From Streptomyces radicis (lineage in GTDB: Bacteria > Actinomycetota > Actinomycetes > Streptomycetales > Streptomycetaceae): 64,000 nucleotides of DNA. Both the position numbers and the translations under genes were made by a program. Each line of letters begins with the position of its first letter. Positions within the stretch are counted from its first letter, which is position 1. The notes beneath the pieces were generated by a model. That model had not been told where the DNA came from, searched no databases, and saw only the letters and a program-made list of their open reading frames with translations. Of this stretch, positions 27,502 to 38,535 are shown piece by piece. The DNA lies in NCBI RefSeq assembly GCF_003626575.1, contig NZ_RBDY01000007.1, forward strand, positions 124,001-188,000, given 5' to 3'.

Positions 27502-28287
27502 ATGGCGGAGGGGAGGGTCACCAGGGGCACCACGGGGCGGAACAGACTGCGGCGCATGGACCGCTGGATCGCCGCCGCGCACGCCCCCGCGCTGCGCCGG
27601 GCGCGCGCCGCGCCGCTGGCCGTCGACCTGGGGTACGGGGCCGAGCCCTGGACCGCCGTCGAGCTGCTGACCCGGCTGCGCGCGGTCCGCGCCGACGCCC
27701 GGGTGACCGGGGTGGAGATCGCCCCGGAGCGGGTGGCCGCCGCGCTCCCGCACGAGCGCCCCGGGCTGCGCTTCGTCCGCGGCGGCTTCGAGCTGCCGCT
27801 GCCCGGCGGGGAACGCCCCCTGCTGATCAGGGCGGCCAACGTGCTGCGGCAGTACGCCGAGGACGAGGTGCCGGGGGCGTGGGCGCTGCTGTGCGCGCGC
27901 CTCGCGCCCGGCGGCCTGCTGGTCGAGGGCACGTGCGACGAGGTGGGGCGGCGCCATGTGTGGGTGGCGCTCGGCGAGGCCGGGCCGCTGACCGTGACGT
28001 TCGCCGCGCGCCTCGGCTCGCTCGCCACCCCGTCGGACCTGGCCGAGCGGCTGCCCAAGGCGTTGATCCACCGCAACGTCCCCGGCGAGCCGGTGCACGC
28101 GTTCCTGCGGGACTTCGACCGGGCCTGGGCGGCCGCGGCGCCCTATGGCCCGCTGGGGGCGCGCCAGCGCTGGGCGCACGCCGTGCGCGCGCTGGCCGCC
28201 GACTGGCCGCTGGCCGACGGGCCGCGCCGCTGGCGGCAGGGCGAGGTCACCGTCCGCTGGGCGGCCCTGGCGCCCCTGCGGTGGTGA
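27502..28287 (+). CDS. Class I SAM-dependent methyltransferase
   Basis: A protein of 261 residues. The Rossmann motif I is atypical ([18 protein letters not shown]), followed by [16 protein letters not shown] and the acidic/carbonyl region [16 protein letters not shown] and [14 protein letters not shown]. The substrate is not predictable. ATG 27502 begins [26 protein letters not shown] lies 7 nt before it with no ribosome site, so the mRNA is probably leaderless. It is divergent from mshA and its 3' end overlaps the convergent Nudix gene by 41 bp. Confidence 0.83.
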   Translation: MAEGRVTRGTTGRNRLRRMDRWIAAAHAPALRRARAAPLAVDLGYGAEPWTAVELLTRLRAVRADARVTGVEIAPERVAAALPHERPGLRFVRGGFELPLPGGERPLLIRAANVLRQYAEDEVPGAWALLCARLAPGGLLVEGTCDEVGRRHVWVALGEAGPLTVTFAARLGSLATPSDLAERLPKALIHRNVPGEPVHAFLRDFDRAWAAAAPYGPLGARQRWAHAVRALAADWPLADGPRRWRQGEVTVRWAALAPLRW

Positions 28288-28718
28288 TGCCCAACGCGTG
28301 CAGCGCCTGGTCGAGCAGCGCGCGGTTGGCGGGGTGGGTCAGCTCGGCCCTCGCGTCCGAGGGCGGCAGCCAACGCACCTGGTCCACCTCGGAGTTGGGC
28401 TCGAACTCGCCCGCGACCGCCTCGGCCACCCAGTAGACGACCTCCTTGGGCCGCCCCTTGGCGCGGTAGCGGGCGGTGGGCAGCGGGGCGCCGAGCACGC
28501 ACACGGCCCCCGTCTCCTCCCTGATCTCGCGGCGCGCCGCGTCCGCCGCCGACTCGCCCTCGTCGAGCTTGCCCTTGGGGTGCGACCAGTCGTCGTACCT
28601 GGGCCGGTGGACCAGCGCCACCTCGATCCCCTCGGGGGCGCCGGGCGCCGCGCGCCACAGCACGCAGCCGGCGGCGCGCACCCACTCCTCGCCCTCCCCC
28701 ACCCCCAGGGGCCCGGTC

Positions 28719-28726
<8 letters not shown>
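28247..28726 (-). CDS. Nudix hydrolase (MutT-like)
   Basis: A protein of 159 residues. The complete Nudix box is [22 protein letters not shown] (quoted in part: G-x5-E-x7-REIREETG), with the strand [18 protein letters not shown] before it. Members hydrolyse nucleoside diphosphates linked to another group, including oxidised nucleotides. GTG 28726 lies inside the last codons of ppk (8-bp overlap), so the two are co-translated, a link between polyphosphate and nucleotide housekeeping that I recall in other Streptomyces. It may instead handle diadenosine or inositol polyphosphates. Confidence 0.88.
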
Positions 28727-30971
<2,245 letters not shown>

Positions 30972-31208
30972 GCCTCCATTCTCACGCCTTGGGGACGAAC
31001 GGGGCACGTCAGCGAGGTGAACGGGCGCACCGGAGCGCACTCCCGCCACACCGTGCGCCCGGTACCGGTCGGCCCAGCGCTTGGCCGTCCTCGGCGAGAC
31101 GCCGAACCGCTCGGCCGCGCGCCGCAGCGACCAGCCGTCGTCGAGCACCGCGCGGGCCAGCCGCAGCCGGTCGGCCTCGGTCAGGGGTGGTCGGCTGCCG
31201 CTGCTCAT
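30972..31208 (-). pseudogene. IS481-type transposase N-terminal HTH remnant, in frame with ppk
   Basis: From ATG 31208 the frame encodes [40 protein letters not shown] and [10 protein letters not shown], which is the leucine-rich helix-turn-helix found at the N-terminus of IS481-family transposases. Similarity stops where such proteins continue with DRSSRP, and the DDE catalytic domain is absent. There is no stop codon between this segment and the ppk ATG, so a longer 829-residue product is formally possible. I regard it as a truncated insertion-element relic, or a domesticated HTH, that lies in the ppk promoter region. Confidence 0.6.
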
Positions 31209-31271
31209 GGAACGGACAGTACCCGCGGCCCTGCGTTCGCACCGCGCGGGGCGGGCGCTGGGCCGAGCGGG

Positions 31272-32174
31272 TCAGCGCTCCGTCCGGTACATGAGGTCGG
31301 TCTCATGGGTGCGGAAGCCGAGGCTCTCGTAGACGCGGAGCGCGGCGGCGTTGTCGGCGTCCACGTAGAGCATCGCGGTGTCGAGCACGGGGTCGGCGGC
31401 CAGGTGGCGCAGCCCGATCGTGGTCAGCGCCCGGCCGAGCCCGAGCCCCTGGGCCTCGGGCGTGACGCCGACGACATACACCTCGCCGAGGCCCTCGGCG
31501 GCGTGCGCCTTGGTCCAGTGGAAGCCGAGGATCGTCCCTTCCGCCTCGCGCACCGCGAGGAAGAACCCCGCCGGGTCGAACCACGGCTCGGCCTCGCGCG
31601 CCGCCAGGTCGTCGAGGGTCAACGCGCCCTGCTCGGGGTGGTGCGCGAACGCTGCCGCGTTCGCCGCGAGCCACGCCTCCTCGTCCGCCCCGCGCGCGAA
31701 GGTCCGCACGGCCACCCCGTCGGGCAGCACCGGGTCGGGCAGCGCGAGCCCGGTCAACGTGCGGCGCATCTGCCGCAGTTCGCGGAAGAGCGTGAGCCCG
31801 AGCAGCCGCGCCAGGTGCCGCGCGGCGGGGAGGCCGCCATGGGCCCACAGCCGCAGCCGGTGCCCCGACTCGGCCAGCAGCGCCTCGCCGAGCGCGCGCC
31901 CGTGCCGCCGCCCGCGGTGCGCGGGGTGCACGACCAGCTCGGCCGACGGCGCCTCGACCGGGTCCGTGCCGTCCAGCTGGGCATAGCCGACCAGCGTGCC
32001 GTCCACGCGCAGCAGCAGATGGCGCACGCCGGCGCGCTCCCCGGCGCGCAGCAGCAGCATGCCCTGCTCGGAGACGGCGGCCCGCCCGTCGGCAGCCGCC
32101 GCGGCGGCGATGAGCCCGGCGGCGTCCCGCCGTTCGTCCTCGGACACCCGTTCCCGCACAACGACGTCAGTCAT
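31272..32174 (-). CDS. mshD: Mycothiol synthase (acetyl-CoA:Cys-GlcN-Ins acetyltransferase)
   Basis: A protein of 300 residues made of two GNAT domains. The N-terminal one contains VGYAQLDGTDPVEAPSAELV and VHPAHRGRRHGRALGEALL; the C-terminal, catalytic one has GFHWTKAHAAEGLGEVYVVG and VTPEAQGLGLGRALTTIGL, ending YESLGFRTHETDLMYRT. It adds the final acetyl group in mycothiol synthesis. With mshA it gives the first and last steps in one window, though they are not in one operon. ATG 32174 is chosen by homology (MTDVVVRERV); the ribosome site is weak. It is divergent from the nucleotidase gene. Confidence 0.95.
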   Translation of the reverse strand: MTDVVVRERVSEDERRDAAGLIAAAAAADGRAAVSEQGMLLLRAGERAGVRHLLLRVDGTLVGYAQLDGTDPVEAPSAELVVHPAHRGRRHGRALGEALLAESGHRLRLWAHGGLPAARHLARLLGLTLFRELRQMRRTLTGLALPDPVLPDGVAVRTFARGADEEAWLAANAAAFAHHPEQGALTLDDLAAREAEPWFDPAGFFLAVREAEGTILGFHWTKAHAAEGLGEVYVVGVTPEAQGLGLGRALTTIGLRHLAADPVLDTAMLYVDADNAAALRVYESLGFRTHETDLMYRTER

Positions 32175-32276
32175 GGGGCGACCGTACCCATCGTTTCCCC
32201 TCTTGTTACACAGCCCCTCCTGACGGCTACGCGCGTAACCCATAGGGTGCGGGCGGACTGAAGGAGTGATCCGCTC

Positions 32277-34070
32277 ATGCACGCACGGATGTTCAGGCTG
32301 ACCGCCGGGGCGGCCCTACTCGCGGCGGCGGGGGCGCTCGCCGTCGCCCTCCCGGCCGCGCAGGCCGCGCCCGACCGGGGAGGCCGCGACGGCTGGGTGC
32401 CGGTGGACGGGATGAAGGTCGACCTCCAGGTGCTGGCCATCAACGACCTGCACGGCGCCCTGGAACCGCCCACCGGCTCGAACGGCGAGCTGACCCACGA
32501 GAACGAGGACGGCACCACCGAGACCATCACCGCGGGTGGCGTCGAGTACCTGGCCACCGGGCTGCGCGAGGCCCGCGAGGGCGAACGGCGCTCGGTGACC
32601 GTCGCGGCGGGTGACCTGATCGGCGCGACGCCGCTGCTCTCGGGCCTCTTCCACGACGAGCCGACGATCGAGGCGCTCAACGAGCTCGAGATGGACGTCG
32701 CGGGCGTCGGCAACCACGAGTTCGACGAGGGCTGGGAGGAGCTGATCCGCCTCCAGGAGGGCGGCTGCCACCCCGAGGACGGCTGCTACGCGGAGGACCG
32801 CGAGTTCGAGGGCTCGAACTTCCCCTACCTCGCGGCCAACGTGGTCGACGAGGACACGGGCGAGCCGATCCTCGAGCCCTACGCGATCGAGAACCTCAAC
32901 GGGATCAAGGTCGGCTTCATCGGCGTCACGCTGGAGGGCACGGCCGACATCGTGACCCAGGAGGGCATCGAGGGCCTGGAGTTCCTCGACGAGGTCGAGA
33001 CGATCAACCACTACACCGATGAGCTCGCGGACCGGGGCGTCAACGCGGTCATCGCGCTCATCCACGAGGGCGGCTATCCCGCCTCGCCCGCGTACAACGC
33101 CGACTGCGGCACGGACGGCGCCAACCTGTCGGGCCCGATCACCGAGATCGCCGCGAACACCGACGCGCGCGTGGACGCGCTGGTCACGGGCCACACCCAC
33201 CAGCCGTATGTGTGCAGCGTCCCCGACCCGGCGGGCAACGACCGCCTGGTGACGTCGGCCGCGTCCAACGGCCGCCTGTTCACCGAGCTGAACATGACCT
33301 ACGACCGCCGCGTCAAGGACATCGTGCGCACCTCGGTCGAGGGCACCAACCAGGTCGTGGACCGCGAGCAGGAGCCCGCCGCCGACCTGACCGAGCTGCT
33401 CGACCGCTGGAACGAGCTGGCGGCGCCGGTCGCCGACGCGCCCATCGGCTGGATCTCCGAGGACATCACGGGCCGAGGCACCGGGACCCCCGAGTTCCCG
33501 CTGGGCGACCTGATCGCCGACGCGCAGCTGGCGCACGCGCTCGAGCTCGATCCCGAGGCCGATCTGGCCCTGATGAACCCGGGCGGCGTCCGCGCCGACC
33601 TCACGTACGCGGCCTCGGGCGACGAGGGCGACGGCGTCGTCACCTATGGCGAGGGCTTCACGGTCCAGCCGTTCTCCAACACGGTCAACCTGGTGGATCT
33701 CACCGGCGAGCAGCTGCTCGCGGTGCTGCACGAGCAGGTCACCGGCGTCAACGAGGCATCGCCCAAGATCCTCCAGCCGTCCGCCGGGCTGGCCTACACG
33801 CTGGACCTGACGCGTTCGGGCGCGGACCGGATCGTGGCCGACACGGTCACGGTGGGCGGCGAGCCGCTCGACCCCGCGGCGACCTACCGGGTGGCGGTCA
33901 ACTCGTTCCTCGCGGGCGGCGGCGACGGCTTCGCCACGCTGGCCGAGGGCGGGAACCCGCTGGTCGGCGACGACGACATGGCGGTGCTCGGCGCGTATCT
34001 GACGGCCAACTCGAGCGAGGGCTCCCCGCTCTCGGCCCCGGCCGCCGACCGCATCACCGTGGTCGAGTAG
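32277..34070 (+). CDS. Secreted 5'-nucleotidase / bifunctional metallophosphatase
   Basis: A protein of 597 residues. A signal peptide ends near LPAAQAAPDRGG (about residue 30). The calcineurin-like domain carries VLAINDLHGALEP, VAAGDLIGATPLLSGL, GVGNHEFDEGWEEL and VTGHTHQPY; the C-terminal 5'-nucleotidase domain has LMNPGGVRADLTY, TVQPFSNTVNLVDLTGEQL and VNSFLAGGGDGF. It releases phosphate from nucleotides outside the cell. The S. coelicolor orthologue is reported to respond to PhoP as I recall, but I saw no GTTCAC repeats in the 100-bp upstream region. A ribosome site GAAGGAG precedes the ATG, and a strong terminator follows. Confidence 0.93.
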   Translation: MHARMFRLTAGAALLAAAGALAVALPAAQAAPDRGGRDGWVPVDGMKVDLQVLAINDLHGALEPPTGSNGELTHENEDGTTETITAGGVEYLATGLREAREGERRSVTVAAGDLIGATPLLSGLFHDEPTIEALNELEMDVAGVGNHEFDEGWEELIRLQEGGCHPEDGCYAEDREFEGSNFPYLAANVVDEDTGEPILEPYAIENLNGIKVGFIGVTLEGTADIVTQEGIEGLEFLDEVETINHYTDELADRGVNAVIALIHEGGYPASPAYNADCGTDGANLSGPITEIAANTDARVDALVTGHTHQPYVCSVPDPAGNDRLVTSAASNGRLFTELNMTYDRRVKDIVRTSVEGTNQVVDREQEPAADLTELLDRWNELAAPVADAPIGWISEDITGRGTGTPEFPLGDLIADAQLAHALELDPEADLALMNPGGVRADLTYAASGDEGDGVVTYGEGFTVQPFSNTVNLVDLTGEQLLAVLHEQVTGVNEASPKILQPSAGLAYTLDLTRSGADRIVADTVTVGGEPLDPAATYRVAVNSFLAGGGDGFATLAEGGNPLVGDDDMAVLGAYLTANSSEGSPLSAPAADRITVVE

Positions 34071-34092
34071 CCGCGGCGGGACGGACGAAGCG

Positions 34093-34122
34093 CGCGGCGC
34101 CCGGGAGTCCCCGGGCGCCGCG
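34093..34122. terminator. Terminator after the nucleotidase gene
   Basis: A perfect 13-bp stem (CGCGGCGCCCGGG with CCCGGGCGCCGCG) with a 4-nt loop AGTC, followed by TTCGTAT. It lies between convergent genes and can act on both strands. Confidence 0.85.
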
Positions 34123-34136
34123 TTCGTATACAAGCC

Positions 34137-34853
34137 TCAGGAGGAGTGCGGCACCGCGATCGCCGTGACCACCAGGCCGCGCTCGGCGAGGAACCGCCCG
34201 GAGAACGCGGGCAGCCGCACCCCGCCCACCACGGGCCCAGGCACGAGCAGCGTCGCGGTGAACGTCCCGCCCTCCGGGTCGATGTCGATCCGCGCCTCCT
34301 CGAAGTCGAGCCACTTCCGCGTCAGCGGGAACCACGCCTTGTAGACGCTCTCCTTGGCGCTGAAGAGGAGCCGGTCCCATGAGACGCCGGGGCGCGCGGC
34401 GTTCAGCCGGGGCAGCGCCGCCCGCTCGGCGGGCAGCGCGATCGTCTCGAGCAGGCCCTCGTTGGGCAGCGGCTCGTCGGGCTCCGCGTCGATCCCGACG
34501 CTGGCCAGCTCCCCGGCGCGCGCCACGGCCGCGCCTCGGTAGCCGCGGCAGTGCGTCATGCTGCCCACGAACCCGTCGGGCCACCCCGGCGCGCCGCGCT
34601 CGCCCGGCAGCAGCGGGACGCGCGGCCCGCCGAGCGACGCGAGCGCGTCGCGCGCGCACCCGCGCACGGTGGCGAACTCCGCGCGCCGTGACTCGACGGC
34701 GCGCGCGACGTGCGCGGCCTCCTCGGGGAAGAGCGCCGGGGGCTCCGCCGCGTCGGCGAACGCCTCGACCACCGCGGCCGAAGGCGGCAGCAGCCCGCCG
34801 AGCAGCGTGCTCCCGACCGTTCCGCCGACCTGTTCGCTCACCGTGTCGCTCAA
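34137..34853 (-). CDS. 4'-phosphopantetheinyl transferase, Sfp type
   Basis: A protein of about 238 residues. The conserved motifs are present: GSMTHCRGYRGAAVA, VGIDAEPDEPLP and WDRLLFSAKESVYKAWFPLT, with an acidic pair for magnesium. It transfers phosphopantetheine from coenzyme A to carrier proteins of polyketide, peptide or fatty-acid synthases, so it can activate secondary-metabolite enzymes encoded elsewhere. Its TTG start at 34853 overlaps the stop of the metallophosphoesterase gene (TTGA); a GTG at 34841 is the alternative. This two-gene pairing is familiar from other Streptomyces. Confidence 0.92.
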   Translation of the reverse strand: MSDTVSEQVGGTVGSTLLGGLLPPSAAVVEAFADAAEPPALFPEEAAHVARAVESRRAEFATVRGCARDALASLGGPRVPLLPGERGAPGWPDGFVGSMTHCRGYRGAAVARAGELASVGIDAEPDEPLPNEGLLETIALPAERAALPRLNAARPGVSWDRLLFSAKESVYKAWFPLTRKWLDFEEARIDIDPEGGTFTATLLVPGPVVGGVRLPAFSGRFLAERGLVVTAIAVPHSS

Positions 34854-35698
34854 CGCTCCACCGCCGTCCTCTCCTTGGGCAGGACGGGCACGAGCCGTCC
34901 CGGGTCCTTGAGCCACCGCTGCCACTCGCGCGGGTAGCCGAGCGACACCTCGTGGTGCGGCACCCCGTCGTGGTGGGTCAGCCGGTGGATGTGCAGATGG
35001 CCGTAGACGACGCTGGCCGCGTGGAACCGCAGCGGCCAGTCGGCCGTGGCCTCGGTGCCGCACCACAGCGCGAACTCGGGGTAGCGCAGCACCCGGGTGG
35101 GCTCGCGCACCAGGGGGTAGTGGTTGACGAGCACGGTCGGCACGCCGGGCGGCAGCTCGGCGGCGAGCCTGGCCTCGGTGGCCGCGACGCGCGCCCGTGA
35201 CCACGCCTCGCGGCTGGGGTACGGGTCGTGCTTGAGCATGAACTCGTCCGTGCAGATCACTCCGGCGTTCTCCGCGACCTCGAGGGCCTCGGCCTTGGTG
35301 CGGGTCCCGGCCGGCCGGAACGAGTAGTCGTACAGCAGGAACAGCGGCACGATCACCGCGGGGCCGCCCTCGCCCTCCCACACGGGGTAGGGGTCCTCCG
35401 GCGTCACGATGCCGAGGCGCCGGCACAGGTCGACGAGCCAGCGGTAACGCGCCTCGCCCGTCAGCCGCAGCGGGTCGTCCGGCGGGGTCCACAGCTCGTG
35501 GTTCCCCGGGACCCAGATCACCTTGGCGAACCGCTCGGCGAGCAGGGTCAACGCCCACTCGATGTCCTCCGACATCTCGCCGACGTCGCCCGCGACCAGC
35601 AGCCAGTCGTCCTCGTCGGCGGGCCGCAGCCGTTCCGTGATCTGCCGGTTCTCCTCGTACCGCACATGCAGATCGCTGATGGCCACCAGCTTCCCCAT
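34850..35698 (-). CDS. Calcineurin-like metallophosphoesterase
   Basis: A protein of 282 residues. Metal-binding motifs in order: VAISDLHVRYEEN, LLVAGDVGEM, WVPGNHELWTPPDD, VLVNHYPLVREPT and VVYGHLHIHRLTHHDG. It has no signal peptide, so it is cytoplasmic. The phosphoester substrate is unknown; its tight coupling to the phosphopantetheinyl transferase gene raises the idea that it acts on 3',5'-ADP or on carrier-linked phosphopantetheine, but that is only inference. The start is ATG 35698; soxR is divergent, 88 bp away. Confidence 0.87.
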   Translation of the reverse strand: MGKLVAISDLHVRYEENRQITERLRPADEDDWLLVAGDVGEMSEDIEWALTLLAERFAKVIWVPGNHELWTPPDDPLRLTGEARYRWLVDLCRRLGIVTPEDPYPVWEGEGGPAVIVPLFLLYDYSFRPAGTRTKAEALEVAENAGVICTDEFMLKHDPYPSREAWSRARVAATEARLAAELPPGVPTVLVNHYPLVREPTRVLRYPEFALWCGTEATADWPLRFHAASVVYGHLHIHRLTHHDGVPHHEVSLGYPREWQRWLKDPGRLVPVLPKERTAVER

Positions 35699-35748
35699 AC
35701 GCCCACTCCCCTCCCATGCGCGGACCAGCCCGCCACCTTACCGCATGG

Positions 35749-35768
35749 ACCTCAAGGCTCCTTTAAGT
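35749..35768 (+). promoter_or_regulatory. MerR/SoxR-type dyad in the soxR promoter
   Basis: ACCTCAAGG-CT-CCTTTAAGT is a 9-2-9 dyad matching at 7 of 9 positions and resembling the SoxR box (CCTCAAG...CTTGAGG). It fills the space between TGGACC (35746) and GATAAC (35772), a 20-bp spacer of the kind MerR-family regulators act on. It suggests autoregulation of soxR. Confidence 0.5.
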
Positions 35769-35786
35769 CCCGATAACATAGGGGGT

Positions 35787-36335
35787 ATGCCGCCTCACAC
35801 GCCGCCTCAGCAGATCGCCAAGGAACTCACGATCGGCCAGCTCGCCCGGCGCAGCGGCGTCGCGACCTCCGCGCTCCGCTTCTACGAGGACCAGGGGCTG
35901 ATCAGCAGCCGCCGCACCTCGGGCAACCAGCGCCGTTACGCGCGGGACACGCTGCGCCGGGTGGCGTTCATCCGCGTCTCGCAGAACGTCGGGATGCCGT
36001 TGACGGCGATCCGCGAGGCCCTGACCAGGCTGCCCGAGGGCCGCACGCCCAACCGCGAGGACTGGGCGGAGGTCTCGTCGTACTGGCGGGCCGATCTTGA
36101 CGCCAGGATCCGGCAGTTGACGCGGCTGCGGGACAACCTGACCGAGTGCATCGGCTGCGGCTGCCTGTCCCTGGAGAGCTGCATGCTGGCCAACCCGTAC
36201 GACATCTGCGGCGAGTCGGGCTGCGGCCCACGGCGGCTGCTCGACGACCCGGAGGGCGCCGAGGCCGCCGAGGGCGGCGGCAAGGGCAGCGGCTCCTGCG
36301 GTCCCACGCCGGTGGAGCGCGTGCCGGTCGCCTAG
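35787..36335 (+). CDS. soxR: Redox-sensitive transcriptional activator SoxR
   Basis: A protein of 182 residues, MerR family. The winged HTH is LTIGQLARRSGVATSALRFY, followed by a dimerisation helix and the [2Fe-2S] ligands C121-x2-C124-x-C126-x5-C132 (ECIGCGCLSLESC). A cysteine-containing C-terminal extension (ANPYDICGESGCGPRRLL) and a Gly-rich tail follow, typical of actinobacterial SoxR, which responds to redox-active antibiotics such as actinorhodin or phenazines rather than superoxide. ATG 35787 has GGGGG nearly adjacent. Its last 4 bp overlap the convergent kinase gene. Confidence 0.94.
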   Translation: MPPHTPPQQIAKELTIGQLARRSGVATSALRFYEDQGLISSRRTSGNQRRYARDTLRRVAFIRVSQNVGMPLTAIREALTRLPEGRTPNREDWAEVSSYWRADLDARIRQLTRLRDNLTECIGCGCLSLESCMLANPYDICGESGCGPRRLLDDPEGAEAAEGGGKGSGSCGPTPVERVPVA

Positions 36336-37834
36336 GGCCTGTCCTCCGGGGCGTCCTTCGGAGCGCCCTTCGGAGCGCCCTTCGGAGCGTCCGGCAGGGG
36401 CGGCGGCGGGCCCTGGGCGCCCGGCAGGGTCAGCAGCGCCTCCGTGCCGCCCCCTGGCGCGGGGCGGAGCGCGACGGCGCCGCCGTTCTCGCGCACGGTC
36501 CTGGCCACGATCGAGAGCCCGAGCCCCGAGCCGGGCAGGGCCCGCGCGCTCGGCGCCCGCCAGAAGCGCTCGAACACGTGCGGCAGCTCGTCCTGCGGGA
36601 TCCCAGGGCCGTGGTCCCTGATCGACAGCGTGCCCCCGGCCAGCGCCACGCGCACGCCGCGCGGATCCCCCGCGCCGAACTTGACGGCGTTGTCCAGCAG
36701 GTTGACCACCGCGCGCTCGAGCGGCGCGGGCTCCGCGCGCACGAACCACGGCTCGAGCTCCGCGTCGATCGGCAGCCCCCCGGCGCGCAGGCGCGCCCGC
36801 CCGACCGCGCGCCCCGCGATCTCGTGCAGCGCCACCACCTCGCGCCGCGCGCCCCCGCCCACCGCCTCGGGCCTCGACAGCTCCTGGAGGTCGCCGATCA
36901 ACGCGCCCAGCTCGATCAGCTGCGCCTTCACCGACGCGAGCAGCCGCCGCCGGTCGTCGTCCGGCAGCGGGCGGCCCGTCTCCTCGCTGCGCACCAGCAG
37001 CTCGACGTTGGTCCGCAGCGACGTCAGCGGGGTGCGCAGCTCGTGCCCCGCGTCGGCGATGAGCTGCTGCTGGAGCTCGCGCGACGAGGCGAGCGCCTCG
37101 GTCATCGCGTTGAACGAGCGCGAGAGCCGCGCGATCTCGTCGTCCCCCGTCACGGGGATGCGCACGGACAGGTCCTCGGTGCGCGCGATGTGCTCGGCCG
37201 CGTCCGTGAGCCGGTCCACCGGGCGCAGCCCCGCGCGGGCCAGGGCCACCCCGATCCCGGCGGCGCCCACCGCGCCCGCCGCCGCGACGAGCGCGAGGAC
37301 GAAGGCGAGCGACCGCAGCGGCTCGTTCACCTCGCCCAGCGGGCGGGCCACGGTGACGGCGGTGCCGTTGCCGCCGAGGCGCGTGTCGAGGGGGCGCGTG
37401 ATGACGCGGTAGGTGGTGCCGTCGGACGCCGTCGCGTCGTGCAGCGCCTCGGGCAGCCGCCCCTGCGCGACGGCCGCGTCCGCGTCGGCGACGTCGAGGG
37501 CGACGGGCCCCGCGAGAACGCAGCGCTCCCCGCGGGCGTCCACCACCTGGATCGTGTAGTCCACCAGCTCGGGCACCGCGCCGGGGCGCTCGGGCGGCGC
37601 CCCGCAGTCCTGGAAGTCCGACGCGCTGCGCTGGGCGAGCACCGCCTCGACGGCCGCGGGGTCGGCCCTGGTCTCGCGCAGCGCGTCGTCGAGCGACGAA
37701 CGCAGCTGGCCGCGCACCAGGAACCATGCCGCCCCGGCGCACACGGCCACCGCGAGCGCCACCGCGAGCGCCGTGAGCAGCGCGAGCCGGGAGCGCAGCG
37801 GCAGCCCGGCGAGCCTGCGGCGGGTGCCGTTCAC
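36332..37834 (-). CDS. Two-component sensor histidine kinase
   Basis: A protein of 500 residues. A membrane helix ([22 protein letters not shown]), an extracytoplasmic sensor of about 150 residues (with [14 protein letters not shown] and [12 protein letters not shown]), a second helix ([19 protein letters not shown]), a HAMP linker ([20 protein letters not shown]), the phospho-His region ([19 protein letters not shown]) and a HATPase domain ([30 protein letters not shown]). Its GTG start overlaps the regulator stop (GTGA). The tail ([19 protein letters not shown]) comes from three 12-bp tandem repeats at 36351-36386. The adjacent serine protease suggests a cell-envelope signal. Confidence 0.92.
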   Translation of the reverse strand: MNGTRRRLAGLPLRSRLALLTALAVALAVAVCAGAAWFLVRGQLRSSLDDALRETRADPAAVEAVLAQRSASDFQDCGAPPERPGAVPELVDYTIQVVDARGERCVLAGPVALDVADADAAVAQGRLPEALHDATASDGTTYRVITRPLDTRLGGNGTAVTVARPLGEVNEPLRSLAFVLALVAAAGAVGAAGIGVALARAGLRPVDRLTDAAEHIARTEDLSVRIPVTGDDEIARLSRSFNAMTEALASSRELQQQLIADAGHELRTPLTSLRTNVELLVRSEETGRPLPDDDRRRLLASVKAQLIELGALIGDLQELSRPEAVGGGARREVVALHEIAGRAVGRARLRAGGLPIDAELEPWFVRAEPAPLERAVVNLLDNAVKFGAGDPRGVRVALAGGTLSIRDHGPGIPQDELPHVFERFWRAPSARALPGSGLGLSIVARTVRENGGAVALRPAPGGGTEALLTLPGAQGPPPPLPDAPKGAPKGAPKDAPEDRP

Positions 37835-38520
37835 CGCAGGACGTAGCCGACGCCGCGGACGGTGTGCACCAGGCGCGGCTCGCCACCCGCCTCGGTCTTG
37901 CGCCGCAGATACATGACGTACACGTCGAGGGAGTTGGACGCGGGCTCCTGCTCGAAGCCCCACACCGCGCGCAGGATCTGCTCGCGCGTGAGGACCTGGC
38001 GGGGGTGGGCCAGCAGCAGCTCGAGCAGGGTGTACTCGGTCCTGGTCAGCTCGACGGGCCGCCCGCCCCTGACCACCTCCCTGGTGGCCTGGTCCATCCG
38101 CAGGTCGCCGAAGACCAGCTGCCGCGCGGGCTCGGCGGCGTACGCGCCCCGGCGCAGCAGCGCGCGGAGCCGCGCGAGCAGCTCGTCGAGCTCGAACGGC
38201 TTGACCAGGTAGTCGTCGGCGCCCGCGTCCAGGCCGCTGACCCGGTCCCCCACGGTGTCGCGCGCGGTCAGCATGAGGATGGGCACCCTGTTCCCGGCGG
38301 CGCGCAGCCGCCTGGCCGCGGTGAGGCCGTCCATGCGGGGCATCAGCACGTCGAGGAGCACCGCGTCGGGGGCGAGCTCGTCGATCAGGGCCAGCGCCTG
38401 GGCGCCGTCCCCCGCGGTCTCGGCGCGGTACCCCTCGAAGGCGAGCCCGCGTTGCAACGCCTCGCGCACGGCGGGCTCGTCGTCAACGATCAACACGAGG
38501 GGTCCGCTGCCGTCCTTCAT
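37831..38520 (-). CDS. OmpR-type response regulator
   Basis: A protein of 229 residues. The receiver has acidic [14 protein letters not shown], phospho-Asp in [13 protein letters not shown], the T/S switch LMLTARD and Lys in DYLVKPFE. The winged-helix output includes [20 protein letters not shown] and [15 protein letters not shown], ending [10 protein letters not shown]. It pairs with the kinase gene through a 4-nt overlap, and the protease gene starts its 3' end 15 bp upstream in the same direction, so protease, regulator and kinase probably share a regulon or transcript. Confidence 0.93.
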   Translation of the reverse strand: MKDGSGPLVLIVDDEPAVREALQRGLAFEGYRAETAGDGAQALALIDELAPDAVLLDVLMPRMDGLTAARRLRAAGNRVPILMLTARDTVGDRVSGLDAGADDYLVKPFELDELLARLRALLRRGAYAAEPARQLVFGDLRMDQATREVVRGGRPVELTRTEYTLLELLLAHPRQVLTREQILRAVWGFEQEPASNSLDVYVMYLRRKTEAGGEPRLVHTVRGVGYVLR

Positions 38521-38535
38521 GCGGCCAGTCTGGCA

